Below, in pieces: positions 33,061-45,851 of a stretch of DNA of 64,000 bases. This DNA comes from Ceratothoa steindachneri (taxonomy: Eukaryota > Arthropoda > Malacostraca > Isopoda > Cymothoidae). Location: assembly GCA_963969495.1 (NCBI GenBank), contig OZ018331.1, forward strand, positions 151,678,264-151,742,263, written 5' to 3'. The notes under the pieces were generated by a model. That model saw only the letters and a list, made by a program, of their open reading frames with translations. It did no database searches and was not told the origin of the DNA. Numbering within the stretch: position 1 is the first letter of the stretch; each line of letters opens with the position of its first letter. The translations under genes were made by a program, and so were the position numbers.

Positions 33061-34559
33061 CTTCACACAAGGCAGTGGATCCCACTGTCTGCATGGTGTT
33101 CCCATACAGCTGGTGAAGAGGAGATTGGCTGCATTCTTGGTTGTGAGTTTGCTCCTGTACGCTGTAATGGCCAGGTTCATTGAACTGAACCCTCTTCCAC
33201 AATCTGCATTGCTTCCAGACTGTCGAGGTTTAGTGAGTGGGTAATCCCAGTCCCACTTCCTGGACATATATTTTATTACCGCGCCGAGGTGAAGCGGAGG
33301 TGAAGCGTATCCAATACACCTACCGTAGCTACTTCCGATGAATAACAATAAACCCGGTGCGTACCTTTTGATCAAAATTAAAATGATGATACCCCGAGTG
33401 TGTCCCCACTCATAAAAGCCAATCATGGATGGATCGGTGTAATATTGAGATTTAAGCCGAGTGGATTGCTTAATAATTGCCAACGGATTGTCCAAAATAG
33501 TTAAACACACAGATACAAAAATAATCTTTAATATACATGAATTTGAAATAAGCAACAGCGTATATAAATATAAATAGAATTAATCTTGCACTAAATAAGT
33601 AAGTCTACAAAAATGTCGTGGGGATTACTTGAAAATTACTCACTAGGATGCTTGCGTCTTAATGGCACCCGACAGAACGAATGGAATATTATTATTGAGT
33701 TATAACACTGAATTAACCACTTCTATTACTCGAGGTTATGGGCTCGGGATGGGAAGTCTAGTTCACAAACAAACTGGTAAAGTTAAGGGAGGGGATAATT
33801 CAATTAACGATACCTTTGAGTTCATAAGTAAGTTTGAGAATGACGGTGAAGATCTTCTTCTGGTGACGATGATCGCACCTAGTCCGGCCGTCCGAGGTTA
33901 CTGAATGAGAGGGTAATCCTAGACCGGTGATATAATGATCCTATGCCGGATCACGAAGGTGAGCCAAACGGTGGTTCAAATCAGACTTCTTCTTCCTCGA
34001 AGTGACTGTCCGATTATTTGTTCCTGGAGTGGGTAGCCAAAATCGATTACCTAGCAACGTCTAGGGTAATCTGCAAAGGGAGGTCCCGTGTAACCTCTGA
34101 CTCTAAAGGAGGAGGGGGTGGGTCTGCGAGAAGTTTGACACCTACAAGTACCGTGACGGCTACAACCAATTCCCCGAGAAGTTCCTTTCTTGCAACGGGC
34201 GAGCTGTTTCTTATGTGGATTGAGATCTACCTCACAACGTAAGTCCAAGGTCTTCTGCCTGAATCCAGGGAGAAGTTTTCCTTTTATTTCCCTCGCGAGC
34301 AGAAATCGAGAGAGAGCACCCAATTCTCGTAAAATCCGTATCGCCGCGCGAAAGACCTTTTTTCATCTGTGGGCAGAGAGTATGTCTTTCGCACCTTCGA
34401 GCCATCTCGGAGTTTACGATGGCGCGAAAAAGGGCGACAGAGAATTCGAGGCGACTGGGACATTTAGAAATACGGTAGGGGCACGCAGCTTGTGTCGGAG
34501 TATTTCTGCGTACACTTATGTACGCGGTATTTAGACTTCTACACAGACAGTGTGTCTAC
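33061..34559. other. unassigned spacer
   Basis: The minus-strand frame of the RT fragment continues to 33,555 without recognisable domains. A GC-richer stretch at 34,020-34,470 has short open frames on both strands but no domain or splice framework I can defend. Confidence 0.4.
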
Positions 34560-35152
34560 TGCCATAAGCACCTTCTTCATCTGGTTAGAAATGTTTCTTC
34601 GTCCATTTGTCTTGTACTCTACGAAATCAAGTGTGCCTCTTCTTCATTCACATGTATGACCTGACTTAAAGCTGTTACCCCCTCTTCTCCAAAGCGAGGA
34701 TTGTCATGTTCTCAGTTGTCAGGGTCGAGGACTGACATTTGATTGATGAGGATATTGTAAGTCTCTTTTTGGATGTATGTGACACTGGCATGTGCTCTGT
34801 TTGTTCTGATTGTGAAAAGCCTTTCTCTCATGTAGTCAGATACTGAGCGAATGAACTGACCAGAGTTGATGCAAGGAGACTTGCCCACATGTAGCTGCTC
34901 TCACTTGAACTCCATCGCTTCCTCTGCTTGGTTGGCAGTGACAGCGTGTTGTCCTGGGTAGGTACTGAGGCTTTCGATGCGTTTGACATACATTGCCATG
35001 GTGGCGTTGGCTTTTGGGAGTGTCATCTTCCTGTTCTGGAGCATTCCAGGCAAGTCTTTAAGTTCACTGAGAACATCTGCCATCACTGCAATGCTCTTCA
35101 CGAAGTTGATCGAGCACAACTTGGAGAGCAGACCTTTAAATTTACCCCCTTT

Positions 35153-35195
<43 letters not shown>

Positions 35196-36420
35196 TTTCC
35201 CTCTTATCATACTCTAAAGCCTTATGGAAATTTGGGGCCAGGCTGGAAAGGACTGCTAAACTGCAGAGACTGCCCTGTATCATGAAGCTACCCATCGAAC
35301 ATTGAACCCTTTGCCGATCCTTTTGAGGGTGATGTGCAGTTTGTGAGCACATTCCCTCACCTCCCTGACGTTCTTCGTTGATTTGCTGTATAAAGAATAG
35401 AGGGTGTGGAAGAAGGCCTGGAATTTTTTTGTTCCTCCTGTCACATCCAATGCCTGGTCCGCAGAAAGCCCCAGTGGATGAATGAGGCAGTTCCATAACA
35501 CTATCCCAGGGAAGTCATCCTGGAGCAGCTTTCCAACACCTGGTTTAATCACACATCATCATGAAATTATTGTATTACATGTACAGTAAACTTAACTTAA
35601 CTGTATTTACTCCCAGCATTACACTGACCCCATCACTGCAAAATCAATGAAGACTTCCTGTAGTAGCTTAATGGTGAAGCCTTTCTTCAGCAAGCAACCC
35701 ATGAGCTGTTCCATGATGTGAGCTGCATAGATACTTTTCAGCTCCACCAGATCCAGTGGAAAGTCAATGGGCTCCATCTCCCCATTTAAACTCGCCCTCG
35801 TGTACACAATAAGTGTTGACTTGTGCCCCACACTTGTTGACTCATCAGCCAAAGTGTTAATCTTATCTTGTTCTCAATTATCTTCTTCAGAAGTTCCCTT
35901 TTCATCTGGGCTGACCCATGCTCAATAATATCAACACATATAATCTTGCTGTGCAAAACACGCCCCAAATCGACAGAATTAGCTTTCTGCAGGTCGATCA
36001 GACTTTCAAAATCAGTGAATGGCTTGTCATTCTTGGCCACATAATATGCCGTCTTGAATATCTTGGCGTTAGAAGGAAATTTAGCCTCCTGACTCCTGGC
36101 ATTAATATCCATCAGTACAGCTTTCTTGGATTTCTGAAGAATCTTGCTTACTTCATTGTGTACTTTGGAGTTCCCACGCCCATTGATTATTTTGTACAGC
36201 GTGCAAGCTGGATATCGCTGGAACTACCATATGGGGCTATCTTTCTTTCAATCCAGTGAATAGAAATATTGACCCCACGGGATGCCATGACACCCAGGTT
36301 TTTCACATCCAACATAAGGTAGAGCCAAGCTTTCCATCATGAGCATACAACCATTCATTTTTACGCCTGAAGTCTTCATACTGTTCTTCTTTTCATATAA
36401 AAGGGTATGCTATTGCTGGC
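34560..36420 (-). pseudogene. hAT-like transposase-derived gene of the KIAA1586/ZNF862 type, broken
   Basis: Minus-strand blocks in order: NEWLYAHDGKLGSTLC (zinc-binding TTF-like start, near 36,340), SNAKIFKTAYYVAKNDKPFT, DFESLIDLQKANSVDLGRVL, then ADESTSVGHKSTLIVYTRAS (first catalytic-type Asp), EPIDFPLDLVELKSIYAAHI, a degraded second-Asp block near 35,630, then IVLWNCLIHPLGLSADQALD (the C-x2-H region), AHKLHITLKRIGKGFNVRWV and, past a (CT)n tract, AVMADVLSELKDLPGMLQNR. Frame changes and stops occur near 36,250, 35,880, 35,620, 35,290 and 34,900. The dimerisation C-terminus is not recognisable. Related vertebrate genes are transposase-derived; this copy is a relic. Confidence 0.7.
35157..35193. 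repeat. (CT)n microsatellite
   Basis: A 37-base CT tract that has expanded inside the hAT-like pseudogene, giving Arg-Glu repeats if translated on the minus strand. Confidence 0.97.
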
Positions 36421-36479
36421 CTAGCATCACCTGTGCTTGAGGATCCTGCCACTTCTGCCTCCTCTCTGCCTCCTACCAG

Positions 36480-37440
36480 AAATTCACCAGAATTAATCAG
36501 GACGGTGCTAAATTATGAGGTATCCGCAAGGGGTTAAATAAATACACACACAAAAAGTATTTACAGTTTTATTTACAACAAAATTAAAATAAAATAAATT
36601 AACTGTAACAAATTATACGGGGGTCATCAAACAATAAGAAAAGTCACAAATGCTTATCACCATCGAACGAACCCAAGTTGTTTTAACCAAAAAGATATTC
36701 GAGCATACAAAAATTGGTTCTATGGATAAATTGCTTAAAGCCGAAACGACACGCGCCGTTGAAGATGAAATAGGCTTCGCTACTCTAGTGACAGGTGTTC
36801 TCGGAATAACCTTCCTGCCTTACGTCCCTTACCCAAAGGCCCAAAGTTACAAGAATAACACTTATAACACGTAATTAATTTAAAGGGGATGTAAGAAGAA
36901 ATATATACTCCAAAATACCTGATACCAGAGCAGTGAAGCAATAACCCACGTCGGAAACCCCGGCGAAAGAGGCTCGGCGATGATGAGGGAATTCGACCCA
37001 AGTCCACAGGGGCAAATGCGATGACGGTGTTCGGAGAGGAGAAACCCACAGACGGCGATATCGGGCGAAAGGCGTCGAGACCACGGGAACGATGATTAGA
37101 AGGCCCAACGATCCGAGAGAACGAATTAGAGATGACAGAATTCCCCAAAGAGGAGATGGCGGTGTAACTGGAGGAGAGCTTTCACGTGCCCAGTATGAAC
37201 GGCTTCCCAAAGGAGAACACCTGCAAACGTAACTGGAAGAGCAAAATTCGATGCAGCCGACAGAGGGGCAGCGACAACGCTGGCAGAGGTCAATGGCAGA
37301 AAATCCTCGCTGCACGAAGGAATCAAGTACGGGTCTCCCAAATATTAATAACGTCAAAGTAAGTGACGGACAACGATTCAGCGGAGCAATCGGGCAGAAT
37401 CCTCGCAACAGAATGACTTAAAACTTGACTTTTGTGTATA
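36480..37440. other. unassigned spacer
   Basis: The minus strand is open for 177 codons at 36,875-37,408, but its composition (Ser/Arg/Leu-rich, no domain) suggests a shadow. The plus strand of the same stretch is Arg/Gly-rich (RRGETHRRRYRAKGVETTGT) and also stops repeatedly. Neither reading is defended. Confidence 0.3.
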
Positions 37441-37688
37441 GACAGAACAGAGAGGGGCCACTGTATGCGATACGGCAGTCAGGTAGTCAGAGAGGAGCGT
37501 TGCGGAAAACATTTACGAAAAGGACAGCGAGAGTAGATAGGTCGGTGGCTATACACCGAAGCGATGTGTTGTTGTGAGGCTGTAGGTTATGTGGTATTGA
37601 ATGGGCGAGGGTTGGGGGTAAGTCAGGCGGGTGAGGCTGACATTTCATCCAGAAACGCGTTATTCATGATGCCTATTGGTTTATGCGA

Positions 37689-40618
37689 AGAACGGTACGG
37701 GCGGCGGGTGTTCGTGGGCCGCGGGATATCGCGTCACCATCGCGTACCTTCTTACGTGTAGCGAGGTGTAAAGTGGGTCTGTGGTAAGTTTGTCGAGTTG
37801 TTTGGTGAGTCTGGTATGAGCGTAAGTGTTGAGAGGAGCTAGTTTATTGTTGTTGTGTATTCCGTCCTTTCTCGAGTACCGCGGCGAACGGCAAGCACGC
37901 TTCAGAGCAGAGTTCTGAATGCGCTGAGTATTTCACTTCCACGTGTCGCTCGCAGCTACGAGCGACAGTGGGGCGTACGTGAGAATGGGACGCACGAGTG
38001 CTTTGTATAAGTGTAGTTTTAGTTTTTTACTCGCTGGGTAGAACCTACCCAGCGATGCGTTTGTGCGTGAGGCTCTTGCTTGTATTATGTTTTGGTGTAA
38101 GTTGAACCTGAGGGATTTGTCGAATGTTACCCCCAGGATTTTGGTGCACTGTGTGTATGCGAGCCTTGATGGGTTTGGGTGGATCATGTCTGGTGTGTGT
38201 GAGTAGATTTGTAGGTTGTGCATGAAGTGATCTCTAGTGCCGTAGAGTGTCATCTGTGTCTTCTGAGGATTCGTGGCAATCAGCCACTTATCCTCGTAAT
38301 CTGTCTTCTCGTCTAGTATTCTTTGTGCGTGGAGCGCGATTTCCTTAGGGGCTCGGCCGCTGACGAGAATGGTCTCGTCGTCGGCGTAGGCCACTATGTA
38401 TGTGTGAAAACACAGTTTTCTGGTGGGCATGGGGTGTCATTTGTAAACATAATGTAGAGTGTGGGTGCCAGTACGCTTCCTTGGGAAACGCCTGAGCGTG
38501 GTGTGAAGGGTTTTGATAGGGTGTTGTTGTATCTGATGTGGCAGCGCCGTCCAGTGAGGTAGTGCGAGAGGAGCCTTCTGGTGCAGAGAGATAACTCTGT
38601 GTTGTTGGCGAGTTTCCAACGGAGTCCCTCGTGCCACACCTTGTCAAAGGCTTTTCCAGTCCTTACTGACGGACCTGCCTCTCCTGAACCCGTATTGATG
38701 GGAGGGAGAACCAGTCCCTCTCCTCCAGGAACTCCCGTAGGCGGCAGTTGACCATGCGTTCAAGTATTTTGCCTAGGTGCTCTAGTAGAGCAATAGGCCT
38801 GTAATTGTTTGGGTGTTTTGGGTCTTTGTGTTGTTTGTGTAGGAGTATGTTGTGAGAGACTTTGAATATTTTGGGAAAGTGGCCTGAGGCTAGTGAGGCA
38901 TTGAATAGATGTGTAAGTGTAGGGTATATGTCTGCGGGGAGGTTGTGTATGAGTGTGGCTGGTAGACCGGAGGGGCCAGAGGCTCGTTTTGGTGTCGTTT
39001 TTATGTAGTGTTTTGTTTCCTCGACGGTGATTGGGGTGGTAAGTGTGGACGTGTAATAGAGCACCTCCATTCGTATCAGAGGGGCAGGCCTTAGCTCATG
39101 AGCGTGAGCCCGACACCACTCCTGGACTTCCTGGAAGTGCTCCTGCGCGTGTGGTTTTGGTGGGTTGTGCGTGTGTACGGTGTCCCAATGGGACCTGAAT
39201 GCGTCGAGGATGTCGTTAGTGTCTGTGAGTGTGTGGTTGTTTATTTTGAGTGTAATTGGTTTGGATGGTTCAGTACCCAGCATCCTTTTTATGTGCCGCC
39301 AGAAGAAGGAAGGGTCCATGCAGCGGGTGTCGTCCGCAATGCGGACGACCTCACGCCACTGCCGGTTCCTATCTAGCTGCACGCACTTAATGATGCGGGC
39401 ACGTAGTTGGTTTATGTTGTGTTTTCGTGGGCCTCTGATGTAGTGGTTATTGTACTGTGTGATAAGTCTTTGTGTGTGTATTGAGAATGTGAAGTGTTTT
39501 ATGCAGGTGTAGTTTTTATGTGGTGAGTGTAGGTTACGTGCGGTGGTGATGGTGTCTAAAAGTGAGCACCAGTGGTGGTCTATTTGTCCTGGATTGGTGT
39601 CCTCCAGGTCGAGATTGTGAGGTGTGTTCGTGGATATGTGACTCCTGAATTCAGCCCAGTTTGTGTTCTTGTAGTCATATAGCGGTGATGGGGGGATGAG
39701 TATGGGAGACGTGGATATGAGAAGACATATCGGTATGTGGTCAGATAGTACGTGGGGACCGGGTGCTATGTGAGTGTAGAAACGTGTAGCATGGTCGTTG
39801 CGGAAGACCACATCCGGGGATGTGGTGCCTCCGTGCGGACCGAAGAACGTGGGGAAGGCAGGGCCGATGTGCTCGCAGCGGTAGCGCCGCAAGGCACTGG
39901 CCAAGTAACTACCCGCATCGTTCGTGTTGTTTGAAAGGAGTGTTGGGTGGAAAGGGTTGAGGTCCTCCACGAAGAAGATGGGTAGGTTGTGGTTTGATAG
40001 GGCCCGGAGTGGGACTTCTAAGTTTAGCTGTATTCGTGGTGGTCTGTAGTGTGTGGCCACTATTATGGGGCCAGAGCTTGTGTTGATTTTGCAGGCTAGA
40101 AAGGAGGTGTCATGTGTGTTGACGAGGGAGTGGTGTATGTTACGCTTTACTAGGATCGCAGATCCTAGGTGCCGCGCCTGTGGGGATAAGTACGTGTGGT
40201 AGCCTGCAATGCGGAGCCTGTTGTTGGGAGGGTGTAAGCTGGTGGAGTTCAGGAGTATAATGTCGGGTCTTTGTGTGTTGAGTACCCAGTTGGCGACCGT
40301 ATGGCGAATACCGTGCCAACTGCGTACGTTTAATTGTACTAGGCTAAGTCGACCTATTGTCGCGGTCGGAGTGCGCGGGAGGCTGACTTGCCAGGCATCG
40401 TCCCCTTCTCCTTGATTATTGCCCAGGAGGCATGAGGGGCGAGTACCTTGACTCGTGTAGATGTTTGTTTGTGGGTCACGGCGGTGTTGTTGGGTGGGGG
40501 AGCCGAAGTGGATGGAGGAGTGTGTTCTGTGGATGTCGAGGTTGTGGCTTTGGAGGGGGTGGTGTCTTGGTGTGGGGAGTTTGTGACGGAGGTGGGTGAC
40601 GTAGAGCTGGAGGATCAA
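37689..40618 (-). pseudogene. LINE B ORF2: endonuclease-reverse transcriptase, broken
   Basis: The 651-codon frame (38,663-40,618) carries an APE-type endonuclease: LVQLNVRSWHGIRHTVANWV, RPDIILLNSTSLHP, LPIFFVEDLNPFHPTL (normally GDfN), TTSPDVVFRNDHATRF and HVLSDHIPICLLI (SDH motif). RT starts with KRASGPSGLPATLIHN and NNYRPIALLEHLGKILERMV. After a frame change near 38,665, motif A degenerates into GTGKAFDKVW-like sequence and motif B reads SGVSQGSVLAPTLYIMFTND. Another frame change near 38,430 precedes AYADDETILV (motif C intact). The C-terminus continues through SLRFNLHQNIIQARASRTNA and, past a break at 37,930, LKRACRSPRYSRKDG to a stop at about 37,687. GDLN to EDLN and the frame changes make it inactive. 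Confidence 0.85.
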
Positions 40619-42551
40619 GGGCTAGAAGTATTTGGAGAGGTACAGATTATGAGAGGAGGGGTGTCGGGGGAGAGAGGAGGTAGGGACAGCGGAGGGGTGG
40701 AAAGAGGGGGGGTTGAGGGAGAAGGAGTCGGAGAAGAAGGAGTTGAAGGAGGGGGGGTTGAGGGGTAAGGAGTCTTAGGTGAAGGAGCGGAAGGCGGGGG
40801 AGGGGTGAAGTGAGAAGGAGTAGAGTGAGAAGGGGTGGGGTGAGAGGGAGTGGGAGGGGGAGAAGTAGGGAGCGAAGGGGGAGTGGAGACGACAGGAGAG
40901 GGGGAGGGGTGTTTGTCCCGTGCCTGTGTGCGCGGATGGGGCTTTGAAGTGGTTTTTTTTTGGATTGGCACGGGGTGTGGTGGACTGCGTGGGGGTTGGG
41001 GTGACAGTGGGAGAGGGGGTAGAGAGGGGTGGGAGAGGGGTGGGAGAGGGGTGGTGGCAGTGGAAGGTAGGTGGGGTTTTGATAGAGAGGTGGAAGAGGT
41101 GCGGGCAGGGTAGGTGGTTGGGATGGGGGCGGGAGCAGTGGCTAAGGAAGGTGCAGGGAGAGGACAGGCGGCGGGGAGAGCGTGATGAGAGTGGGGGGCG
41201 GTGGTTCCCTGCGGGCAGGGGTGTGTACCCGTCGGGGTGGGGAGGAGTGCGGGTCTGGATGTGTGTTCGTCTATTAGAGTGAACACCTTCTCAGGGAAGG
41301 TGATCTGCTCTATGCCGTTGGATGCGAATAATGTGTTCAGGATCTTTGCGTATAGTCGAGGGTCGCCCCTCGACATGTCCTTTGCCACCGCTGAGAGCAG
41401 GGTGGCCAGGTGTAATTTAGTTTTTGTGTTGTCGCTGGGGGTGTGCGGGGTGGAGGTGGGGGTGTGGAGTGGGGTGGGGTGGGGGTGGGCGTGTAGAGTG
41501 GGGTGGGGGTGGGCGTGTAAAGTGGGGTGGGGGTGGGCGTGTAAAGTGGGGTGGGGGTGGGCGTGTAGAGTGGGGTGGGGGTGGGCGTGTAAAGTGGGGT
41601 GGGGGTCGTTGTGTGGTGTGTGGGTGTTGGTAGTAGTGGGGGTCTCTGAGTGTTGTGAGCTGGGGTGGGGGGGATGGGATGTGTGGGTGAGGTGTGGTTG
41701 CTGCAGGGGGGGGGGGTGCGTCTGGGGTAGGGCAGGGGGAGCAGGCAGCGTAGCGCTGGCAGCAGCGGCTAATGTCATGGTGAGGGGGGGTGGGGCGGGG
41801 GCGGAGTGTATAGGTTGTGTGTGTAATTTGTTGTGGGCGCCGGATGGCCTCCACGGCGTCGTGTCGGGCCTTACTTAGGTAAGGGCACCTGGGGTTGACG
41901 GTGACGTGGTCACCGCCACAGTTAACACAGAGGGCTGTGGTGGAGGTGCAGGACGTGTAGTGGTGCCCCACTACGCTGCACTTTGAGCAGATTAAGTCTG
42001 CTGAGCATATGCTGGTGTTGTGTCCGGTCTTGTAACACCGGTGGCATTGTGTAGGTCTTATGTTGTGTTGTTCTTCTATGTGCTGTGGGTTTGCGAGGGT
42101 GCCGCAGACCTTGATACCTTGTTCTAGCAGCACGTTTTTGGTGGTGTCACTGGACAGTGTAATCACTGCCCAGTTCTTTGATCTGTTAAAATACAGGTCT
42201 TTGATGACCTCCTCCCCGTACTCCTGACGGAGATGTGAGCGGAAGTCCTCATTAGTAAAAGCCAACCACAAAAGGTTGGTCCTTGTTACACGGATCTGGT
42301 ATCTTTTTAGGATACCGTCAGCGAGTCTTGTTTTTAGGTTGTGTGTGTTGAGCGTTGTGGTGTTCTTCTCGTGGAAGGTTAGCGCGTCCTCCTTTGAACG
42401 GAAGACGAGCTTGTGTCCTGTGCGAAGTTTAATTATGTTGGTGATCGGGGTGTCATGAGTGGAGGCCTAGGTTTAATAGTGTATGGTGGTCGATTGTAGC
42501 GGGTGTTGATTCTGTGGTGTGTGTTAGTATAAGGTGCGATGTATTTGCCAT
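40615..42551 (-). pseudogene. LINE B ORF1 (Gag-like, three zinc knuckles), frameshifted
   Basis: It starts MANTSHLILTHTTE at 42,551, is broken near 42,465, and is open at 42,271-41,417: NEDFRSHLRQEYGEEVIKDL, QGIKVCGTLANPQHIEEQ, then three CCHC knuckles (CHRCYKTGHNTSIC, CSKCSVVGHHYTSC, CVNCGGDHVTVNPRC) and PYLSKARHDAVEAIRR. A frame change near 41,780 leads to a 387-codon Pro/His/Thr-rich tail containing five HAHPHPTL repeats, the conserved LATLLSAVAKDMSRGD and LFASNGIEQITFPEKVFTLI blocks, and a Ser/Pro-rich end. The stop overlaps the start of ORF2, the usual LINE layout. Only the two frame changes separate it from an intact protein. Confidence 0.85.
41466..41606 (-). repeat. 24-bp minisatellite encoding HAHPHPTL repeats
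   Basis: Five units of 24 bp, 'gggcgtgtaaagtggggtgg' plus four bases, with one A/G variant. On the coding strand each gives eight residues (His-Ala-His-Pro-His-Pro-Thr-Leu). The copy at 21.4 kb lacks this expansion, so it grew after the copies separated. Confidence 0.95.
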
Positions 42552-43262
42552 TATTTATTTAGACTTTTAACTTTACGTTTTTTCTTTTGTTTTGGGCGTA
42601 CCCCCACCCCACCGATGAGGACCCCGTGAACATGACTCGGATGTGGTGAAGGGTGATGGATGAGTATGGACCCGGTTGGGCTCCTCAGAGGGTGTAAAAA
42701 CATGGCGGACTTAATGATGACTGAAGCCAGAATCAACTGACTCCAGTCGGGGTGCCGCCCCCTCTATTGGGTTTTGGTTATTTAACAGTTACGTCCGACA
42801 TCTCACAGGGATGGAAGAGTCTCCCTCTGTGGTCTTGGACGGTGGCCGCAGGGTAGGTTGTTATGCCTCCCCGCGTTTGTAACTGAATCCCAAACCAGGT
42901 TGCTTCTTTCTCTGGGTTCCGCAGCGGGGTAAGCCTCAGACCTCCTTTCCCCAGAGTTTTCAATTATTCCTTTTCTAAGTAGAACGGCATAGTTGTAACG
43001 AAGCTATATGTGTAGAGCACGTTCACGGAGCCAGACATCACGGCGGAGCAGGGAGGGGGGAGGGGGTTAGCACGTCATAACAGAATAACGCGCCAGGGAA
43101 ATAAAGGAATTTTTATTCGGGGGGGCGGGGGTGACTTAAGGTCCCATTTAGGTCTGGGGGGTATCTGGTAGGTTGATGAATCGTTTCGTCCTCGGGATCG
43201 GTGGTGAACGGGAGTAGGCTCGGAGGTGAGTTTCCCTCGACTTTTCCTTCTTTGCAAGCTAA
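42552..43262 (-). mobile_element. LINE B 5' UTR, inner part
   Basis: Homologous to 22,341-23,030. It ends at the TAA (43,260-43,262) where a PIF/Harbinger element is inserted; the outer part of the 5' UTR resumes at 46,562 ('gacttctc..gtag'). Confidence 0.8.
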
Positions 43263-43458
43263 AGGTGCATACACACTGCGCTGATGACACGTGTTAACAC
43301 GCCATATGACGTGTTAACACAAAGCAACAGATTGCATCATATAACACAACAACGTTTTCATTTATCTGATGCATGTTACGTCAGAAAGATTTGATTTTTT
43401 GTAGAGTGAGCACGTTCTTTCTTTTTTATCCTCTAATTTTGTGTTGCAGATATTGAAA

Positions 43459-45851
43459 ATGAATCATAATATGTTAAATGAACTCGATGAAGAAGAGGAG
43501 CAGTTAGTAGCAATAGCTATAGCGCTTGTTACTTCTGGAAAAAAAACTCAAACAAATGTTATAAACGCCAAAAGGGAAAGTTTAGGTGAGTTTCATCACC
43601 TATTTCCTCAACTACCTCTCAGAGGAAGATCGCTTTGTTATGTACTTTAGGATGACAAAAGAAGAGTTCTACAACCTTTTACACATTATAAAACCAGCAA
43701 TTACAAAATCCAACACTCAACTAAGGAAATGTATACCAGCAGAAGAGAGACTTGCTGTATGCTTGAGGTGAGTAAAACTTGCACAATGATGTCTTAATTT
43801 TATTTTCAGCTAATTAGGTACATGAACCACATAAATATGTAAGATATTACATAGAAAAATATGGTGTGGCCATTCCTGTAAGACATGTAGAATGTTCCAT
43901 TTCGGGTAAAGGGGTAGAAGGTGCTGTACTCGAGGTAGAATAGCAATTGGGGTTTGATTCACCAAAGGATGTAATGGAGGATGTGGGAGAGGGTGATGGG
44001 ATTGGTACTACGGGTGGATGAAAGGGGCCAGATGCAGTGTTTTGATAAAGGTTTTGCTGCTCCATCTCCCGAATCCGGGCCTTGAACACCATATTGCTTA
44101 TTTCCATCTTTATTCTGGCTTGTTCAATGGCACTAAGTTTTTTAACAGAGCTGGCAATACTTGAAAAGAACATTTCCGTTTCGTCTCTATCCGTTTTGTG
44201 GCCTTCTGAAAGTTGAAGAGTTTGGGCCCGCATACGGCTGTTATTCTTCATGATGTTTACTATTTCACTCATGGATGAATCCACCGTCTGCCTTTTCCTA
44301 TACTTTGGTTTGGGAGTTGATGTACGATCTTCAATTGTAGTTTCTTGATTACCATTGTCATCGGCACCCTTCTCTGATGCTGCATTTTTGTCTACTTGGC
44401 TTCTGTTTAAGTCCTCTTCAGTAGTTTCATTGATGACCGCATTAGACACATCATCAACACTTGGACAAAGTGGTTCCACATTGCCATGGGTACTGAAACA
44501 ATAGAAAAATAAAAAAAAACAATTAATAAAAGTATGTAAAAGCACAAATTGTTTTCAACTTTGGGGCTTTCCTCCAACCACTGCAGCAAAGGACATTAAA
44601 AGAATGATTAAATTTCACGTGAAATTAGTGTGTTTAAATGATTTATCATACATACCTTCGTGGTTCCAATGTTGGGATCAAAAATGACATTTGGTCTTCA
44701 TATTTCCACTTAGGAACATTCTTAGCTGCTTGACCAGATTTTGTGTTCCTTCTCTTTCTGGCATTTGTATAAGCATTCCGAAGTTTTGTCCATGTGTCTT
44801 TGCATGCGTCAGCTGCAAAAGATAACTTTATGATTAATAACGAAATTAAAAATATTCATATTTTATTATTATGATAATTATTGTTATAAGAAAGGAAGCT
44901 TCATTTTTTTATTTTATCTTTTTCAGGTATTTGGTGACAGGAAATTCATACAGATCACTTGGATTCTCCTTTCGAATGGGCTTCAGTACGGCTGGACAAA
45001 TAGTGAAAGAATGTTGCCAAGCTATTTGGGAATCACTTAAATCTATTCATATTCCAGAGCCAGAACAAATAAAGTGGAAAGAAATTGCGAAAGATTTTGA
45101 AGAGATATGGGGGTTTCCACATTGCTTAGGAGCAATGGATGGTAAACACATTCAAATGCGATGCCCTTACAATGGGGGATCCTCTTACCACAACTATAAA
45201 GGAAATCATTCCATTGTCTTGCTGGCGTTGGTAGATGCCAATTATAAATTTATTATGATTGATGTAGGAGCTTTTGGAAGGAATAGTGATGGTGGAACAT
45301 TTGAAAGGTCTAATTTTGGTAAAAAATGTGCCAAAAATCTGCTTAATTTTCCTAAAGCTGAAAAACTTGACGCTTCTGGTGATCCATGTGACTTTGTCAT
45401 GGTAGCAGATGAAGCGTTTCCTCTTAAAACGTACATTATGCGACCTATCGCTAAAAATTCAATCAATGGAGATGAAGAAAAGATTTTTAATTATAGGTTG
45501 TCGAGAGCAAGGCGAGTTGTGGAAAACGCCTTTGGCATTCTTGCTGGGCGGTGGAGGGTTTTCCTGAAACCGCTTGAAGTTCAACCAGAAACAGTTGATT
45601 CAATTGTACTGGCTTCCTGCTGCCTTCACAACATGCTTCGTGTTTCCAGAAATACGAATTTCGAAGAAGGTATTTAGGCATCCGAGACAGAAATTCAGGC
45701 ATTAGGAGATCTACAATCAGTCAGAAGAAATCATGTGCGAGAAGCTGCTGCAGTACGAGAAAGTTTCAAGAAGCATTTTGTCACACAAGAAGGAGCTTTA
45801 AAATGCCCATGGCAGTGGGACGCTATTCGTAAAGGCAGGAATACACATTAA
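43459..45851 (+). pseudogene. HARBI1-like: PIF/Harbinger DDE transposase, lightly damaged
   Basis: ATG at 43,459 follows an acceptor ending at 43,450. Exon one encodes MNHNMLNELDEEEEQLVAIA and GEFHHLFPQLPL, then needs a one-base shift near 43,615 to read SEEDRFVMYFRMTKEEFYNL. The donor GAG|GTGAGT at 43,768 joins an acceptor ending at 44,926, giving CLR-YLVTGNSYRSLGFSF. The catalytic core is intact: LGAMDGKHIQMRCP (Asp 1), VDANYKFIMIDVGAFGRNSD (Asp 2) and VMVADEAFPLKTYI (Glu), then RLSRARRVVENAFGILAGRW, a nuclease-fold helix typical of the family. A TAG at 45,675 cuts the C-terminus, which reads on as SETEIQALGDLQSVRRNHV to KCPWQWDAIRKGRNTH (stop near 45,850). So one frameshift and one nonsense change separate it from a normal transposase; either could be a sequencing error. 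Confidence 0.88.

Noticed and set aside
36875..37408. Minus-strand 177-codon ORF
   Set aside because: Biased Ser/Arg/Leu composition, no domain, no splice or promoter support.
40448..41113. Plus-strand Gly/Glu-rich ORFs
   Set aside because: Antisense to the Ser/Pro-rich tail of LINE B ORF1; no domain.
41201..41878. Plus-strand Trp/Gly-rich ORF
   Set aside because: Antisense shadow of the Pro/His-rich tail of LINE B ORF1, including its minisatellite.
43586..43622. A 37-bp GT..AG mini-intron that would restore the Harbinger transposase frame
   Set aside because: Too short for a normal intron, and it would remove the family-conserved FHHLFPQL block; a one-base indel is simpler.
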